From the NCBI RefSeq assembly GCF_900177665.1, contig NZ_FXAW01000005.1, positions 248,001-312,000 on the forward strand: a DNA stretch of 64,000 nt, read 5' to 3'. Position numbers and translations under genes: made by a program. The notes beneath the pieces were generated by a model. The model had not been told where the DNA came from. It made no database searches and worked only from the letters and a program-made list of their open reading frames with translations. The stretch's first letter is position 1. Every line of letters starts with the position of its first letter. Below, one piece after another: positions 18,784 to 26,762 of this stretch. This DNA is from Marivirga sericea (GTDB taxonomy: Bacteria; Bacteroidota; Bacteroidia; Cytophagales; Cyclobacteriaceae).

Positions 18784-20448
18784 ATGAAAACCGCACCTCT
18801 ACTCCTTTTTTTTATTCTAATTTTTGGATGCAATACACCGCATGAAAAGAAAGCTACTCCTAAATACAAGGCTCCTTTTATGTGGGAGAATGCCATTGTA
18901 TATTTTCTGTTAGCGGATAGATTCAATAATGGGGATCCCAGTAATGATTACAATTTTGGGAGAGAGCAAGATGGCGCTACTTTACGTAGTTTTATGGGGG
19001 GCGATATACAAGGTATTACTCAAAAAATTAAGGACGGGTATTTTCAAGATTTGGGTGTAAATGCCATTTGGGTTAATCCTCTCGTTGAACAAATTCATGG
19101 TTCAGTGGATGAAGGCACTGGCAAAACGTATGGCTTTCATGGTTACTGGGCTAAAGATTGGACAGCATTAGACCCTAACTTCGGAAGCATGAAAGATTTG
19201 AGTGAACTAGTGAAAACCGCTCATGAAAATGGCATCAGAATTTTATTAGATGTGGTGATGAATCACACTGGACCAGTTACTGAACAAGATCCCATTTGGG
19301 ATGGCTGGGTCAGGACAGGCCCAAATTGTACCTACCAAGATTGGGAAAGCACTGTGAAATGCACGCTTGTTGACAATTTACCAGATATACTTACTGAATC
19401 AGAAGAAACTGTTGAACTTCCCCCGCATTTATTAGACAAATGGGAAAAAGAAGGGCGTCTAGAGAAAGAATTAGCTGAATTAGACGAATTCTTTGAACGC
19501 ACCGGTTACCCAAGAGCACCAAAATACTTCCTGATTAAATGGATAACAGATTATATCAGAGAATTTGGCGTAGATGGCTTTAGAGTAGATACTGTAAAGC
19601 ATACGGAAGCCGGAATATGGGGCGAATTATATGCAGAGGCATTGAAAGCTTTAAGAGATTGGAAAAGTGAAAACCCGGAAGAAAAATTAGATGATTTAGA
19701 TTTCTATATGGTAGGTGAAATTTATAATTATTCTATTTATGATGGATTAAATTATACTTATGATGGTGACACTGCTGTTAATTTCTTTGATGAAGGTTTC
19801 CATAGCATGATTAATTTCTCCTTGAAATGGGAATTAAAAGACAAGCATCCAGATAAAGTTTTTGCTACTTACGATAGCCTCTTAAACGAAGGTGAATTGA
19901 AAAACAAATCAGTTCTAAATTATCTGTCCTCTCATGATGATGGTAATCCTTATGACGCTGATAGAACTAATGTTTTCAATACTGCAACTTATTTGATGCT
20001 AACCCCAGGAGCCGCACAAATTTACTACGGAGATGAAACAGCCCGTTTACTAAATTCTGATGCTGAGGGTGATGCCAAATTACGCTCTTTAATGAATTGG
20101 AATGAGCTAGAGGCAGATGCCAAAAGAGAAGGGTACAGCATAAAGGAAATCCACAATCATTGGCAAAAATTAGGACAGTTTAGAAAAAACCATCCTGCAA
20201 TTGGGGCTGGTACTCATCAAAAAATATCTGATGCTCCATATACATTCAGCAGAAAGTTAAATATAAATGATTACGATGAACAAGTAATGGTAGTAATGGC
20301 TGAAAACGTTAAGGAAGTAGAGGTCGAAAAGGTTTTTGATGAAAATCAGGAAGTTCGGAATTTTTATACTGGTGAAACCGCTACAGTTGAAAATGGTAAA
20401 CTAATGTTCTCAAAAGACAGCAGACTGCTACTTTTGGAAAGTCTATAA
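18784..20448 (+). CDS. Lipoprotein alpha-amylase family glycosidase (GH13)
   Basis: From the ATG at 18784 it has 554 residues. A longer reading to 18685 adds 33 residues ahead of the signal peptide and is unlikely. The signal peptide ends in a lipobox (ILIFGC), so it is anchored to a membrane, probably at the outer face. The four GH13 regions are visible: DVVMNHTG, GFRVDTVKH (nucleophile Asp), MVGEIYN (acid Glu) and LSSHDDGNP (third Asp). It would cleave alpha-glucans. No susC/susD partners are adjacent, so it is not part of an evident polysaccharide utilisation locus. Confidence 0.9.
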   Translation: MKTAPLLLFFILIFGCNTPHEKKATPKYKAPFMWENAIVYFLLADRFNNGDPSNDYNFGREQDGATLRSFMGGDIQGITQKIKDGYFQDLGVNAIWVNPLVEQIHGSVDEGTGKTYGFHGYWAKDWTALDPNFGSMKDLSELVKTAHENGIRILLDVVMNHTGPVTEQDPIWDGWVRTGPNCTYQDWESTVKCTLVDNLPDILTESEETVELPPHLLDKWEKEGRLEKELAELDEFFERTGYPRAPKYFLIKWITDYIREFGVDGFRVDTVKHTEAGIWGELYAEALKALRDWKSENPEEKLDDLDFYMVGEIYNYSIYDGLNYTYDGDTAVNFFDEGFHSMINFSLKWELKDKHPDKVFATYDSLLNEGELKNKSVLNYLSSHDDGNPYDADRTNVFNTATYLMLTPGAAQIYYGDETARLLNSDAEGDAKLRSLMNWNELEADAKREGYSIKEIHNHWQKLGQFRKNHPAIGAGTHQKISDAPYTFSRKLNINDYDEQVMVVMAENVKEVEVEKVFDENQEVRNFYTGETATVENGKLMFSKDSRLLLLESL

Positions 20449-20454
20449 AACAAA

Positions 20455-20485
20455 AAACCCGCAAGCTGTTAACACTTGCGGGTTT
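20455..20485. terminator. Bidirectional terminator between amylase and ferredoxin
   Basis: A perfect 11-bp stem, AAACCCGCAAG with CTTGCGGGTTT and a 9-nt loop, lies between two convergent genes. A-rich sequence precedes the left arm and T-rich sequence is within and after the right arm, so it can work in both directions. Confidence 0.85.
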
Positions 20486-20509
20486 CAATATTTTGAAATC
20501 AGAAATCTC

Positions 20510-20872
<363 letters not shown>

Positions 20873-20906
20873 TTAAGCTTGTTAGCTAATTTAGTTAGTA
20901 TAACAA

Positions 20907-20938
20907 CAAAATTACAAAGAATAAGTTTGAACGGGCAA
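20907..20938 (-). promoter_or_regulatory. Putative promoter of the ferredoxin gene
   Basis: Read on the minus strand there is TTG (20936-20938), 21 nt, then TAATTTTG (20907-20914), which fits the Bacteroidota -33/-7 pattern. It lies 47 nt upstream of the start codon. Confidence 0.4.
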
Positions 20939-21030
20939 TACTTATGTGAAAATTAATTAAAGAATGTACTTATTTAAACAAGTTCTATATTGTTTCCTCT
21001 TAGCAATTTGGAATCAAGTGAAAATTTACA

Positions 21031-21654
21031 TTAAGAAAGAATTATATAAACCCCTAGAAAAAAAATGAAACCCAGATAGAGAATAGGATGGAGTTTCCTT
21101 CTTAAGATGATATCATACATAAAAATTGATATCCATAGTCCTAACCAAATAGGAAATGCGAACACCATAGGGCTCAAGTCCAGATTTGCACAAAAACGAC
21201 TCAGAATCGGCTCCATACAAAGTAACATTCCCACAAAAATAAAATATTGATGGAGTAGTTTATTGTACCTGTTCAAATAAGCAAATAGCAACATTAAGGC
21301 AAAAACGGGTACAAATATCCTATTGGCCTTGCCAAAGAAGGGCAACTGATTAAAATCGGGGCCTAGGTAAGCCAGATAATTGATACTCAAAAGCATAAGA
21401 ACGGCAATCAAAAACCCTGTAATTCCCAATTTCTTATGCTGGGCAATATTCAGCTTCCGAATGTGATTCGTTTGAATAATTAGTACGATGGTCCAGGCAA
21501 ACATAATAAGGCCATGAACAATCATTTTCGGATCGCTATTACTTGTCTGCCCTACATCTGTTAGCCAATTGTCCGAAAAGGCAATTACGCTCATGATAAA
21601 AATGGTTATGCTTAAGCCAAAGAAGTAGTTTTTAGTATAGAAATTCTTTTTCAT
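21031..21654 (-). CDS. Multipass membrane protein, unknown function
   Basis: A 207-residue protein with about six membrane helices. It has His in VHGLIMFAW, in QTNHIRK and in QHKKLGI, a pattern seen in the DUF420/DUF2306 (YozB-like) membrane families, where His could bind heme or metal. That family link is tentative. It is the last gene of the exported amidohydrolase/NTF2 cluster and starts 18 nt after the preceding stop. Confidence 0.6.
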   Translation of the reverse strand: MKKNFYTKNYFFGLSITIFIMSVIAFSDNWLTDVGQTSNSDPKMIVHGLIMFAWTIVLIIQTNHIRKLNIAQHKKLGITGFLIAVLMLLSINYLAYLGPDFNQLPFFGKANRIFVPVFALMLLFAYLNRYNKLLHQYFIFVGMLLCMEPILSRFCANLDLSPMVFAFPIWLGLWISIFMYDIILRRKLHPILYLGFIFFLGVYIILS

Positions 21655-21671
21655 ATTAGATTAGTGTAAGA

Positions 21672-22163
21672 TTACTTTTTTAGGTGAGCCTGACTTATCA
21701 TATGACTCACTATTTTCCATTGTCCATCTATCTTTTCGTACACTCTCAGGTGATTAATGTCACGATCAGGCATGGCTTTACCAGAACTATATTTTTGCCC
21801 TTCTCTGAGATTTCTTGATCTTAAGAGTGCAATATGATCACTAAGAAAAGTCAGATCATGGCTGGCATAATTTTGCTTGCCAGACATCACAAAATCAAGA
21901 CTGAAGACTTCTTTCAATAGAATGCTTAATTCTTCCTTGGTGCGTACCCGATCCCCAAAAGCATTGGTCCAGTCTGTAGAGTCAGCATAATCTTTTATCG
22001 TCAACTCTACATCTCGTCTTTCCCAGCCCAAGTTATAATTTTCAAGGGTTTTAAAAATAGCTTTCTTGTCAGCCGCTTTATCATGCTCTTTCTGGGTGAA
22101 GGAACCTACAGCTGCGGCTGTTAACAGTAATAATGCAATGGTAATATTTTTAAGAGTTTTCAT
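21672..22163 (-). CDS. Exported NTF2/SnoaL-like protein (DUF4440 type)
   Basis: From the ATG at 22163 it has 163 residues; a TTG at 22169 is an alternative start. A signal sequence (to about AVGSFTQ) is followed by one cone-shaped NTF2-like domain. The pattern is a helix with YNLGWERRDVELTIKDY, a middle DWTNAFGDRV and a final strand GQWKIVSHMIS. The family includes enzymes and ligand binders, so activity is unknown. It lies 9-15 nt after the DUF418 gene in the cluster. Confidence 0.75.
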   Translation of the reverse strand: MKTLKNITIALLLLTAAAVGSFTQKEHDKAADKKAIFKTLENYNLGWERRDVELTIKDYADSTDWTNAFGDRVRTKEELSILLKEVFSLDFVMSGKQNYASHDLTFLSDHIALLRSRNLREGQKYSSGKAMPDRDINHLRVYEKIDGQWKIVSHMISQAHLKK

Positions 22164-22178
22164 ATCCAATTAATTTAG

Positions 22179-23405
22179 TTACGCAGAAATTCTTGTTTCA
22201 CTGTGTGGCTTAATGAAAGGCTGCCATTTTTTATAAGTCAATGATCTCCAAAGCCATTCCGCTGGTCCGTATTTGAACTTGGATAGCCACCAATGGCTAA
22301 AAATGAATTGGACGATCATGATACTGAGCCCAATAATGGTAAATAAAATGGGTCCAACTGCTCCAAATAGCCCAAATCCATAGCTCATAAATACAAAACA
22401 ACTTAAAACACTCTGCATAAGGTAATTGGTGAGTGCCATTCTACCGTAGGGAGCAAAGAAACTTAGCGTAGCTTTATACTGAGATTTTTGATAAAGTAAT
22501 AGTACGCCAACAGCATAAAATATACCCAAAGCAGGGACCCCAAAAGCGTAGACCAAAGGCTGAATAATACCACTGGGATCAAGATTATAATAAGCTTCGG
22601 TAGACATCATTTGAGCTAAAACAATATTTGAAGGAATGCCAATAATCGCAGTCCAGAGTAGAATTCTTTTATACAAACCTCTTCGGTCTTCTCGGGACTG
22701 AAATAACTTTGTTTTAAAAATGTAAAACCCTAATAAGAACATCGCAAGCACCTTAAAAAAGCGACCAGTAAAAATTAAATCAGGATATCTCCCAAATAGC
22801 GTCCCCCCTATATTATTAAAAAGGATATCTGCAAAATTGCCTGTTTGGTAAGTGAGCGTTATTTGCTCGAAGAAAGCTAAATCAGCAGCATTAGCTATGG
22901 GAGGAGCTCCCTGGGCATTCCACCAAACAAAAGCATACTGCAAAACAGGCAGACAAAGTAAAATCACTGCAGTCCTGAGTAAAAATTTCCCAGATTGATT
23001 TCTAAATAATAAAAGTAGAAAACCTGTTAAGGCGTACATACTTAAGATATCCCCTACAAAGAATAGAAAGGCATGAAGCAGTCCGAATAGCAATAATATC
23101 AATAAACGCCTGCTGTATCTGCCCATAAAGGGCTCATTTTTATCCATAGATCGTTGCATCTGCATAGCAAAACCGATTCCGAACAGGATGGAAAAGATGG
23201 AATAAAATTTACCATCCGAAAAGAAGTGGATAAACCATAAAAGGCCCTCACCTGCAGTCGAAAACTGTAGGGCAGCCTGCTTATCTGGCAATAAAAACCA
23301 ATAGCCAGAATGATAGGCCATATTAGCAATCAAGACTCCACATAGAGCAAAGCCTCGGAGCACATCTAAAATTTCAAAGCGTTCATTAGGTTGAGTAGGT
23401 TGCAT
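22179..23405 (-). CDS. DUF418 family membrane protein (YeiB-like)
   Basis: A 408-residue protein with about ten membrane helices. It starts with the family hallmark RFEILDVLRGFALCGVLIANM and ends with a DUF418 domain (GRMALTNYLMQSVL and FKYGPAEWLWRSLTY). The family is thought to be involved in transport or envelope acyl transfer, but no member of this type is well characterised. It starts 4 nt after the stop of amidohydrolase B, so the two are coupled. Confidence 0.88.
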   Translation of the reverse strand: MQPTQPNERFEILDVLRGFALCGVLIANMAYHSGYWFLLPDKQAALQFSTAGEGLLWFIHFFSDGKFYSIFSILFGIGFAMQMQRSMDKNEPFMGRYSRRLLILLLFGLLHAFLFFVGDILSMYALTGFLLLLFRNQSGKFLLRTAVILLCLPVLQYAFVWWNAQGAPPIANAADLAFFEQITLTYQTGNFADILFNNIGGTLFGRYPDLIFTGRFFKVLAMFLLGFYIFKTKLFQSREDRRGLYKRILLWTAIIGIPSNIVLAQMMSTEAYYNLDPSGIIQPLVYAFGVPALGIFYAVGVLLLYQKSQYKATLSFFAPYGRMALTNYLMQSVLSCFVFMSYGFGLFGAVGPILFTIIGLSIMIVQFIFSHWWLSKFKYGPAEWLWRSLTYKKWQPFIKPHSETRISA

Positions 23406-23409
23406 AGTT

Positions 23410-24303
23410 TCAACGGTTTAAGAAATTGTTAGCATTTGAATAGAAAATTTTTCTCTTGTCATCATAGGTCAAAAAATCATAGGAATTAAGGGTTTCAATG
23501 CTTTTCCCAATGGCATGTGGCCAGACCATTTGATCAGAACCATAAAGCACGCGATCGATTAAATTATATTTTTTAGCTTTGCTTAAGAAGGCCTCTGCAT
23601 AGTCCATTGGCTGCTCATCAACCCAGAGTATAACCCCCAAATCTGCATAAACCTGGCTGTATTGCGTCATTAAACGCAAGGCGTGTTCATAAAATGAGCC
23701 TCCTGCATGCATTAAATAAATTTTGAGCTTAGGGTATTTTGCTAATACATCTTCTATAGTGTAAGGGTCTCCATACTTCAACCTAAAGTTAGGGCAGCAT
23801 TGATAGGTAATATCCATTGCGCTCCCACTGGTATGTACTCCGACCGGAATACTGTAGCGTTCACAAATCTTTAGAAAAGGATCGAATCCTGGGTCTGAAA
23901 GGTAGTAGCCACCGTAGATGGCTCCTATTTCACCAAAAACTTCGATTGCTCCTGACTCAATCTTCTCTATAAAGTCAAGCGTATCAGTAGGTGGTTTACT
24001 GGTATAATAACCACGAATAATCAGATCATCTGCTTTGAAAATGTCTTCTCCACCGATAGTGCTCACTACAGCCCTCTTGATTTTGAATTTATTAATCTCT
24101 TCCAGTAAGGCTTTATGATATTCAATGAGAGAGGAAGGAGACTGAGTGCCATCAGGGGCAGTTCTTACCGCATAGCTCATTTCAGTATAGTCATGCATAT
24201 GCATGTCTACGATAGGGCCTGTATACTTCTCTGATTGTGCCTTTAGGTTTTCGGAGAAAAATGAGAGCAGCACAAGATAAATAATGAGGTTTAGCTTATT
24301 CAT
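23410..24303 (-). CDS. Exported amidohydrolase-family metal hydrolase (B)
   Basis: A 297-residue protein with a signal sequence (to about LKAQ) and a TIM-barrel amidohydrolase of the ACMSD-like branch. Metal-ligand motifs are the HxH in VDMHMHD, the His in VGVHTSG and in YLMHAGG, and the Asp in LYGSDQMVWP. It is a paralogue of the gene at 25594-26640: both share GSDQMVWP followed by AI and an EDVLAKYPKL-like segment. Substrate is unknown; the periplasm or outer-membrane face is the expected site. Confidence 0.85.
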   Translation of the reverse strand: MNKLNLIIYLVLLSFFSENLKAQSEKYTGPIVDMHMHDYTEMSYAVRTAPDGTQSPSSLIEYHKALLEEINKFKIKRAVVSTIGGEDIFKADDLIIRGYYTSKPPTDTLDFIEKIESGAIEVFGEIGAIYGGYYLSDPGFDPFLKICERYSIPVGVHTSGSAMDITYQCCPNFRLKYGDPYTIEDVLAKYPKLKIYLMHAGGSFYEHALRLMTQYSQVYADLGVILWVDEQPMDYAEAFLSKAKKYNLIDRVLYGSDQMVWPHAIGKSIETLNSYDFLTYDDKRKIFYSNANNFLNR

Positions 24304-24361
24304 TTTAAATGTTTTTATAGATTAACTTTAATTGAATTAAACACGAGCTGAATAAGATCAC

Positions 24362-24961
24362 CTACATGGTCATGCTAGCCTGCTTTTTCAATTTTCTTTT
24401 GAGTCGAATGGCAATAATTGTTGGAATGAGAGCGATTAAAAGTCCGATCAATAAGCCTTTTATGGTAAACATCATGGTTCGATTGGTATCGATATCATGC
24501 CTATGATTCCATATCTCTACAATTTTGCCTTCTTCATTAAAGCGAAATACATTAATAATAGGAATGGTGCCAGCACCAAAAACAACCTTTCCCAGTAATG
24601 TTTCGGGTTTGTAAGTTGCTTCCCAGCGTGTCGCTACCAAATCTCCATCAGCTATTTGGTAATTGATTTTTGAATCCCAGGTGCCGTTTTCCCAAAGGCG
24701 GTCGGCTATGATTTTCTGTTCTATGGCAGGTTCGGTTACTCCTTTTCTGTCGCCAATATCATGAACCACGTATGTTTCGGCCACGTACTTTTTATAATTA
24801 TCGGTGTTGTCGGTGAACCAGAGGTCTTGATAGAAACCCAAAGTAAGTTCTTTGTTGCGATTTTCGATAAGCTCATTATCTATGAGCTTCAAAGTGTCAG
24901 TTTGAGCATTTAAATGAATGAACAAACTGGTAAATAATAGTGTAAGAATAGATCTTTTCAT
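24362..24961 (-). CDS. Exported NTF2/SnoaL-like protein with C-terminal membrane anchor
   Basis: A 199-residue protein with a signal sequence (to about HLNAQ), an NTF2-like domain of the SnoaL polyketide-cyclase type (NKELTLGFYQDLW, YVVHDIGDRKG, VATRWEATY and EGKIVEIWNHRHD), and then a C-terminal membrane helix at about 167-187 with a basic tail. The anchor would keep the domain on the periplasmic side of the inner membrane. It sits between the NTF2 gene and amidohydrolase B of the cluster. Confidence 0.75.
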   Translation of the reverse strand: MKRSILTLLFTSLFIHLNAQTDTLKLIDNELIENRNKELTLGFYQDLWFTDNTDNYKKYVAETYVVHDIGDRKGVTEPAIEQKIIADRLWENGTWDSKINYQIADGDLVATRWEATYKPETLLGKVVFGAGTIPIINVFRFNEEGKIVEIWNHRHDIDTNRTMMFTIKGLLIGLLIALIPTIIAIRLKRKLKKQASMTM

Positions 24962-25010
24962 CCTTGTTTAGTTTATAGTTAGAAGTTTATAAGCTGCAGT
25001 CAAAAAGCAG

Positions 25011-25505
25011 TTAATTAATAATTTCCATCCTCACATGATGTACAATCTTCCATCCTTCTTTATCGGTTTTGTGAAGAACAAAAGTAGAGTGGGTTTCAGG
25101 GAAGGCTTTTTCAGTTTCAGATGAGGCTGGTGTACCTCTGGTAAAACTGTGGTAGACGACCACATTATCTTCAATATATCTGTATGAAATACGCCCTCCT
25201 GAAGTTTGCGCTCTTATAGTATTTTCCTTAAAATAAGTGTCAAGATATTCTTCAATATTTTCCCTTCCGTATTTTATCATAGGATCAGAATTTGAAAAAG
25301 TACCATTTTCAGTAAAGGTAGAAGCTACCATACGTGCGTTTTCCGACATCCAACCCATTGAATAATTATCCATAAGTTCGATGATCTTATCCTCATCAGC
25401 TGGAGTGGCTGCTCGTCCGAATCTGGCTGGGGAATAAATATTATCTTGTGCCATAAGGATATGAGATAAGGCAGCAAAAACTAATAGTAGTGTTAAATTT
25501 TTCAT
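25011..25505 (-). CDS. Exported NTF2/SnoaL-like protein
   Basis: From the ATG at 25505 it has 164 residues and begins with a clear signal sequence (to about ILMAQ). The frame is open to 25628, but those extra 41 residues are basic and overlap the upstream gene, so the short form is chosen. The domain shows MDNYSMGWMSENARMVASTF at one end and GWKIVHHVRMEI at the other, as in DUF4440 proteins. It resembles the protein at 21672-22163 and is probably a diverged copy. Confidence 0.72.
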   Translation of the reverse strand: MKNLTLLLVFAALSHILMAQDNIYSPARFGRAATPADEDKIIELMDNYSMGWMSENARMVASTFTENGTFSNSDPMIKYGRENIEEYLDTYFKENTIRAQTSGGRISYRYIEDNVVVYHSFTRGTPASSETEKAFPETHSTFVLHKTDKEGWKIVHHVRMEIIN

Positions 25506-25593
25506 AGTACAATTTCTTAAGTTGGTAATGCAAGGTTTTCGAATCAGTTTGAAATCTATATTTTGCAACTTTTTCGAAATAGAATATGGAAGC

Positions 25594-26640
25594 TTAGTTT
25601 CCGTGGTGTCTAGCAATTTCAGCTTCACTTAAGCGTAGAAACCTCGCAGCGTTATTATAGAAAATATCTCGCTTCTGTGACTCACTTAAAAATGAAGCTT
25701 CTTCAATGACTGCAATGGAGCGTTCGATCGCCTCTGGCCATACCATTTGGTCAGAACCAAACATGACACGATTGTGAAAGCCTGCTTCACAGATCACTTT
25801 TAGCCATCTATAAAAAGTCTCTCTCGGCTGAGTGAAAACAATCACACCGACATCTAAATGCACTTGAGGATGTGCATAAAGTAAGGCTAGCAAGTCATCT
25901 ATCATAGGAAAGCCACCATGCATGATGTATAGGCGTAATTTAGGATACTTAACCAATACCTCCTCTAAGGTTAAAGGACTATGCATTTTTGCTCTGTATT
26001 CTTTTGCTCCCAAGTAAATCACACCTGGAGGACCTGGGCCAACATGTATACCCACAGGGATGTCTAATTCCTCGGCTAAAGCGAAATAAGGTTGTAAAAC
26101 TTCATCAGTTGGATAAATACCTGCATATTGAGTGGTAACTTCACCTATCACTTTCAGATCTCCTCTTTCATACATTGCTCGCAATGTATCGGGTGAAGGG
26201 TCGGAGGGTTTGCCTGATATTTCAATTCCCGAATAGAGGCGTTCAGGCCGAGCACTTTTCCATTTCTTGAGCATATCCTTATGGCCCCCAATAACGCCAT
26301 AAATATTCCGTCCATCTAATACCTCTATGGTTTGTTGCATTAGCTCATCATCCGTTTCAGGTGACCAAATTGGATTTTCACATGGAGGCTCTTTCAGCAT
26401 TTTCATGAATGTATTTGCATATGGCTCAGCAGGATCCCATACTGGCATAGGATAAATAGGGGTGCACATAGCTACTGGAGGTGGTCCTTGCCGATTAGCT
26501 TTATGAGCATGTAAATGCATATCAATAATTGGCAATTTTTGTTGGCTTAAGACGGGAAAAGTCCAAAGCGCAAGGATTATGAGAACCAAATTGATTTTGA
26601 TAAACCCATTTTTCTGAAAGGAATTTAAATATGTTAGCAT
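25594..26640 (-). CDS. Exported amidohydrolase-family metal hydrolase (A)
   Basis: A 348-residue protein with a signal sequence (cut near PVLSQ) and an ACMSD-like amidohydrolase barrel. The HxH is in IDMHLHA, and further metal or acid residues are in VGIHVGPGPPG, YIMHGGF and MFGSDQMVWP. An N-terminal insertion with several Cys and Pro residues (about 50-80) separates it from the shorter paralogue at 23410. It is the first gene of the cluster after the regulator, 118 nt downstream of it, with its own promoter-like element. Confidence 0.85.
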   Translation of the reverse strand: MLTYLNSFQKNGFIKINLVLIILALWTFPVLSQQKLPIIDMHLHAHKANRQGPPPVAMCTPIYPMPVWDPAEPYANTFMKMLKEPPCENPIWSPETDDELMQQTIEVLDGRNIYGVIGGHKDMLKKWKSARPERLYSGIEISGKPSDPSPDTLRAMYERGDLKVIGEVTTQYAGIYPTDEVLQPYFALAEELDIPVGIHVGPGPPGVIYLGAKEYRAKMHSPLTLEEVLVKYPKLRLYIMHGGFPMIDDLLALLYAHPQVHLDVGVIVFTQPRETFYRWLKVICEAGFHNRVMFGSDQMVWPEAIERSIAVIEEASFLSESQKRDIFYNNAARFLRLSEAEIARHHGN

Positions 26641-26729
26641 TTTCTTGAAGTTTAAGAGTTCAAAAAGACTGATGTAAACCTAAGAGCTTTATCAGCATTC
26701 CATTATCAGAAATCTCCCAAAAACTAATA

Positions 26730-26762
26730 CAAATGTAACATGACCAAATAACGGCCTTTCAA
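26730..26762 (-). promoter_or_regulatory. Putative promoter of the amidohydrolase/NTF2 cluster
   Basis: On the minus strand TACATTTG (26730-26737) fits the -7 consensus TAnnTTTG, with TTG at 26760-26762, 22 nt upstream. It overlaps the 3' end of the regulator gene and would give a leader of about 80 nt. Confidence 0.4.
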
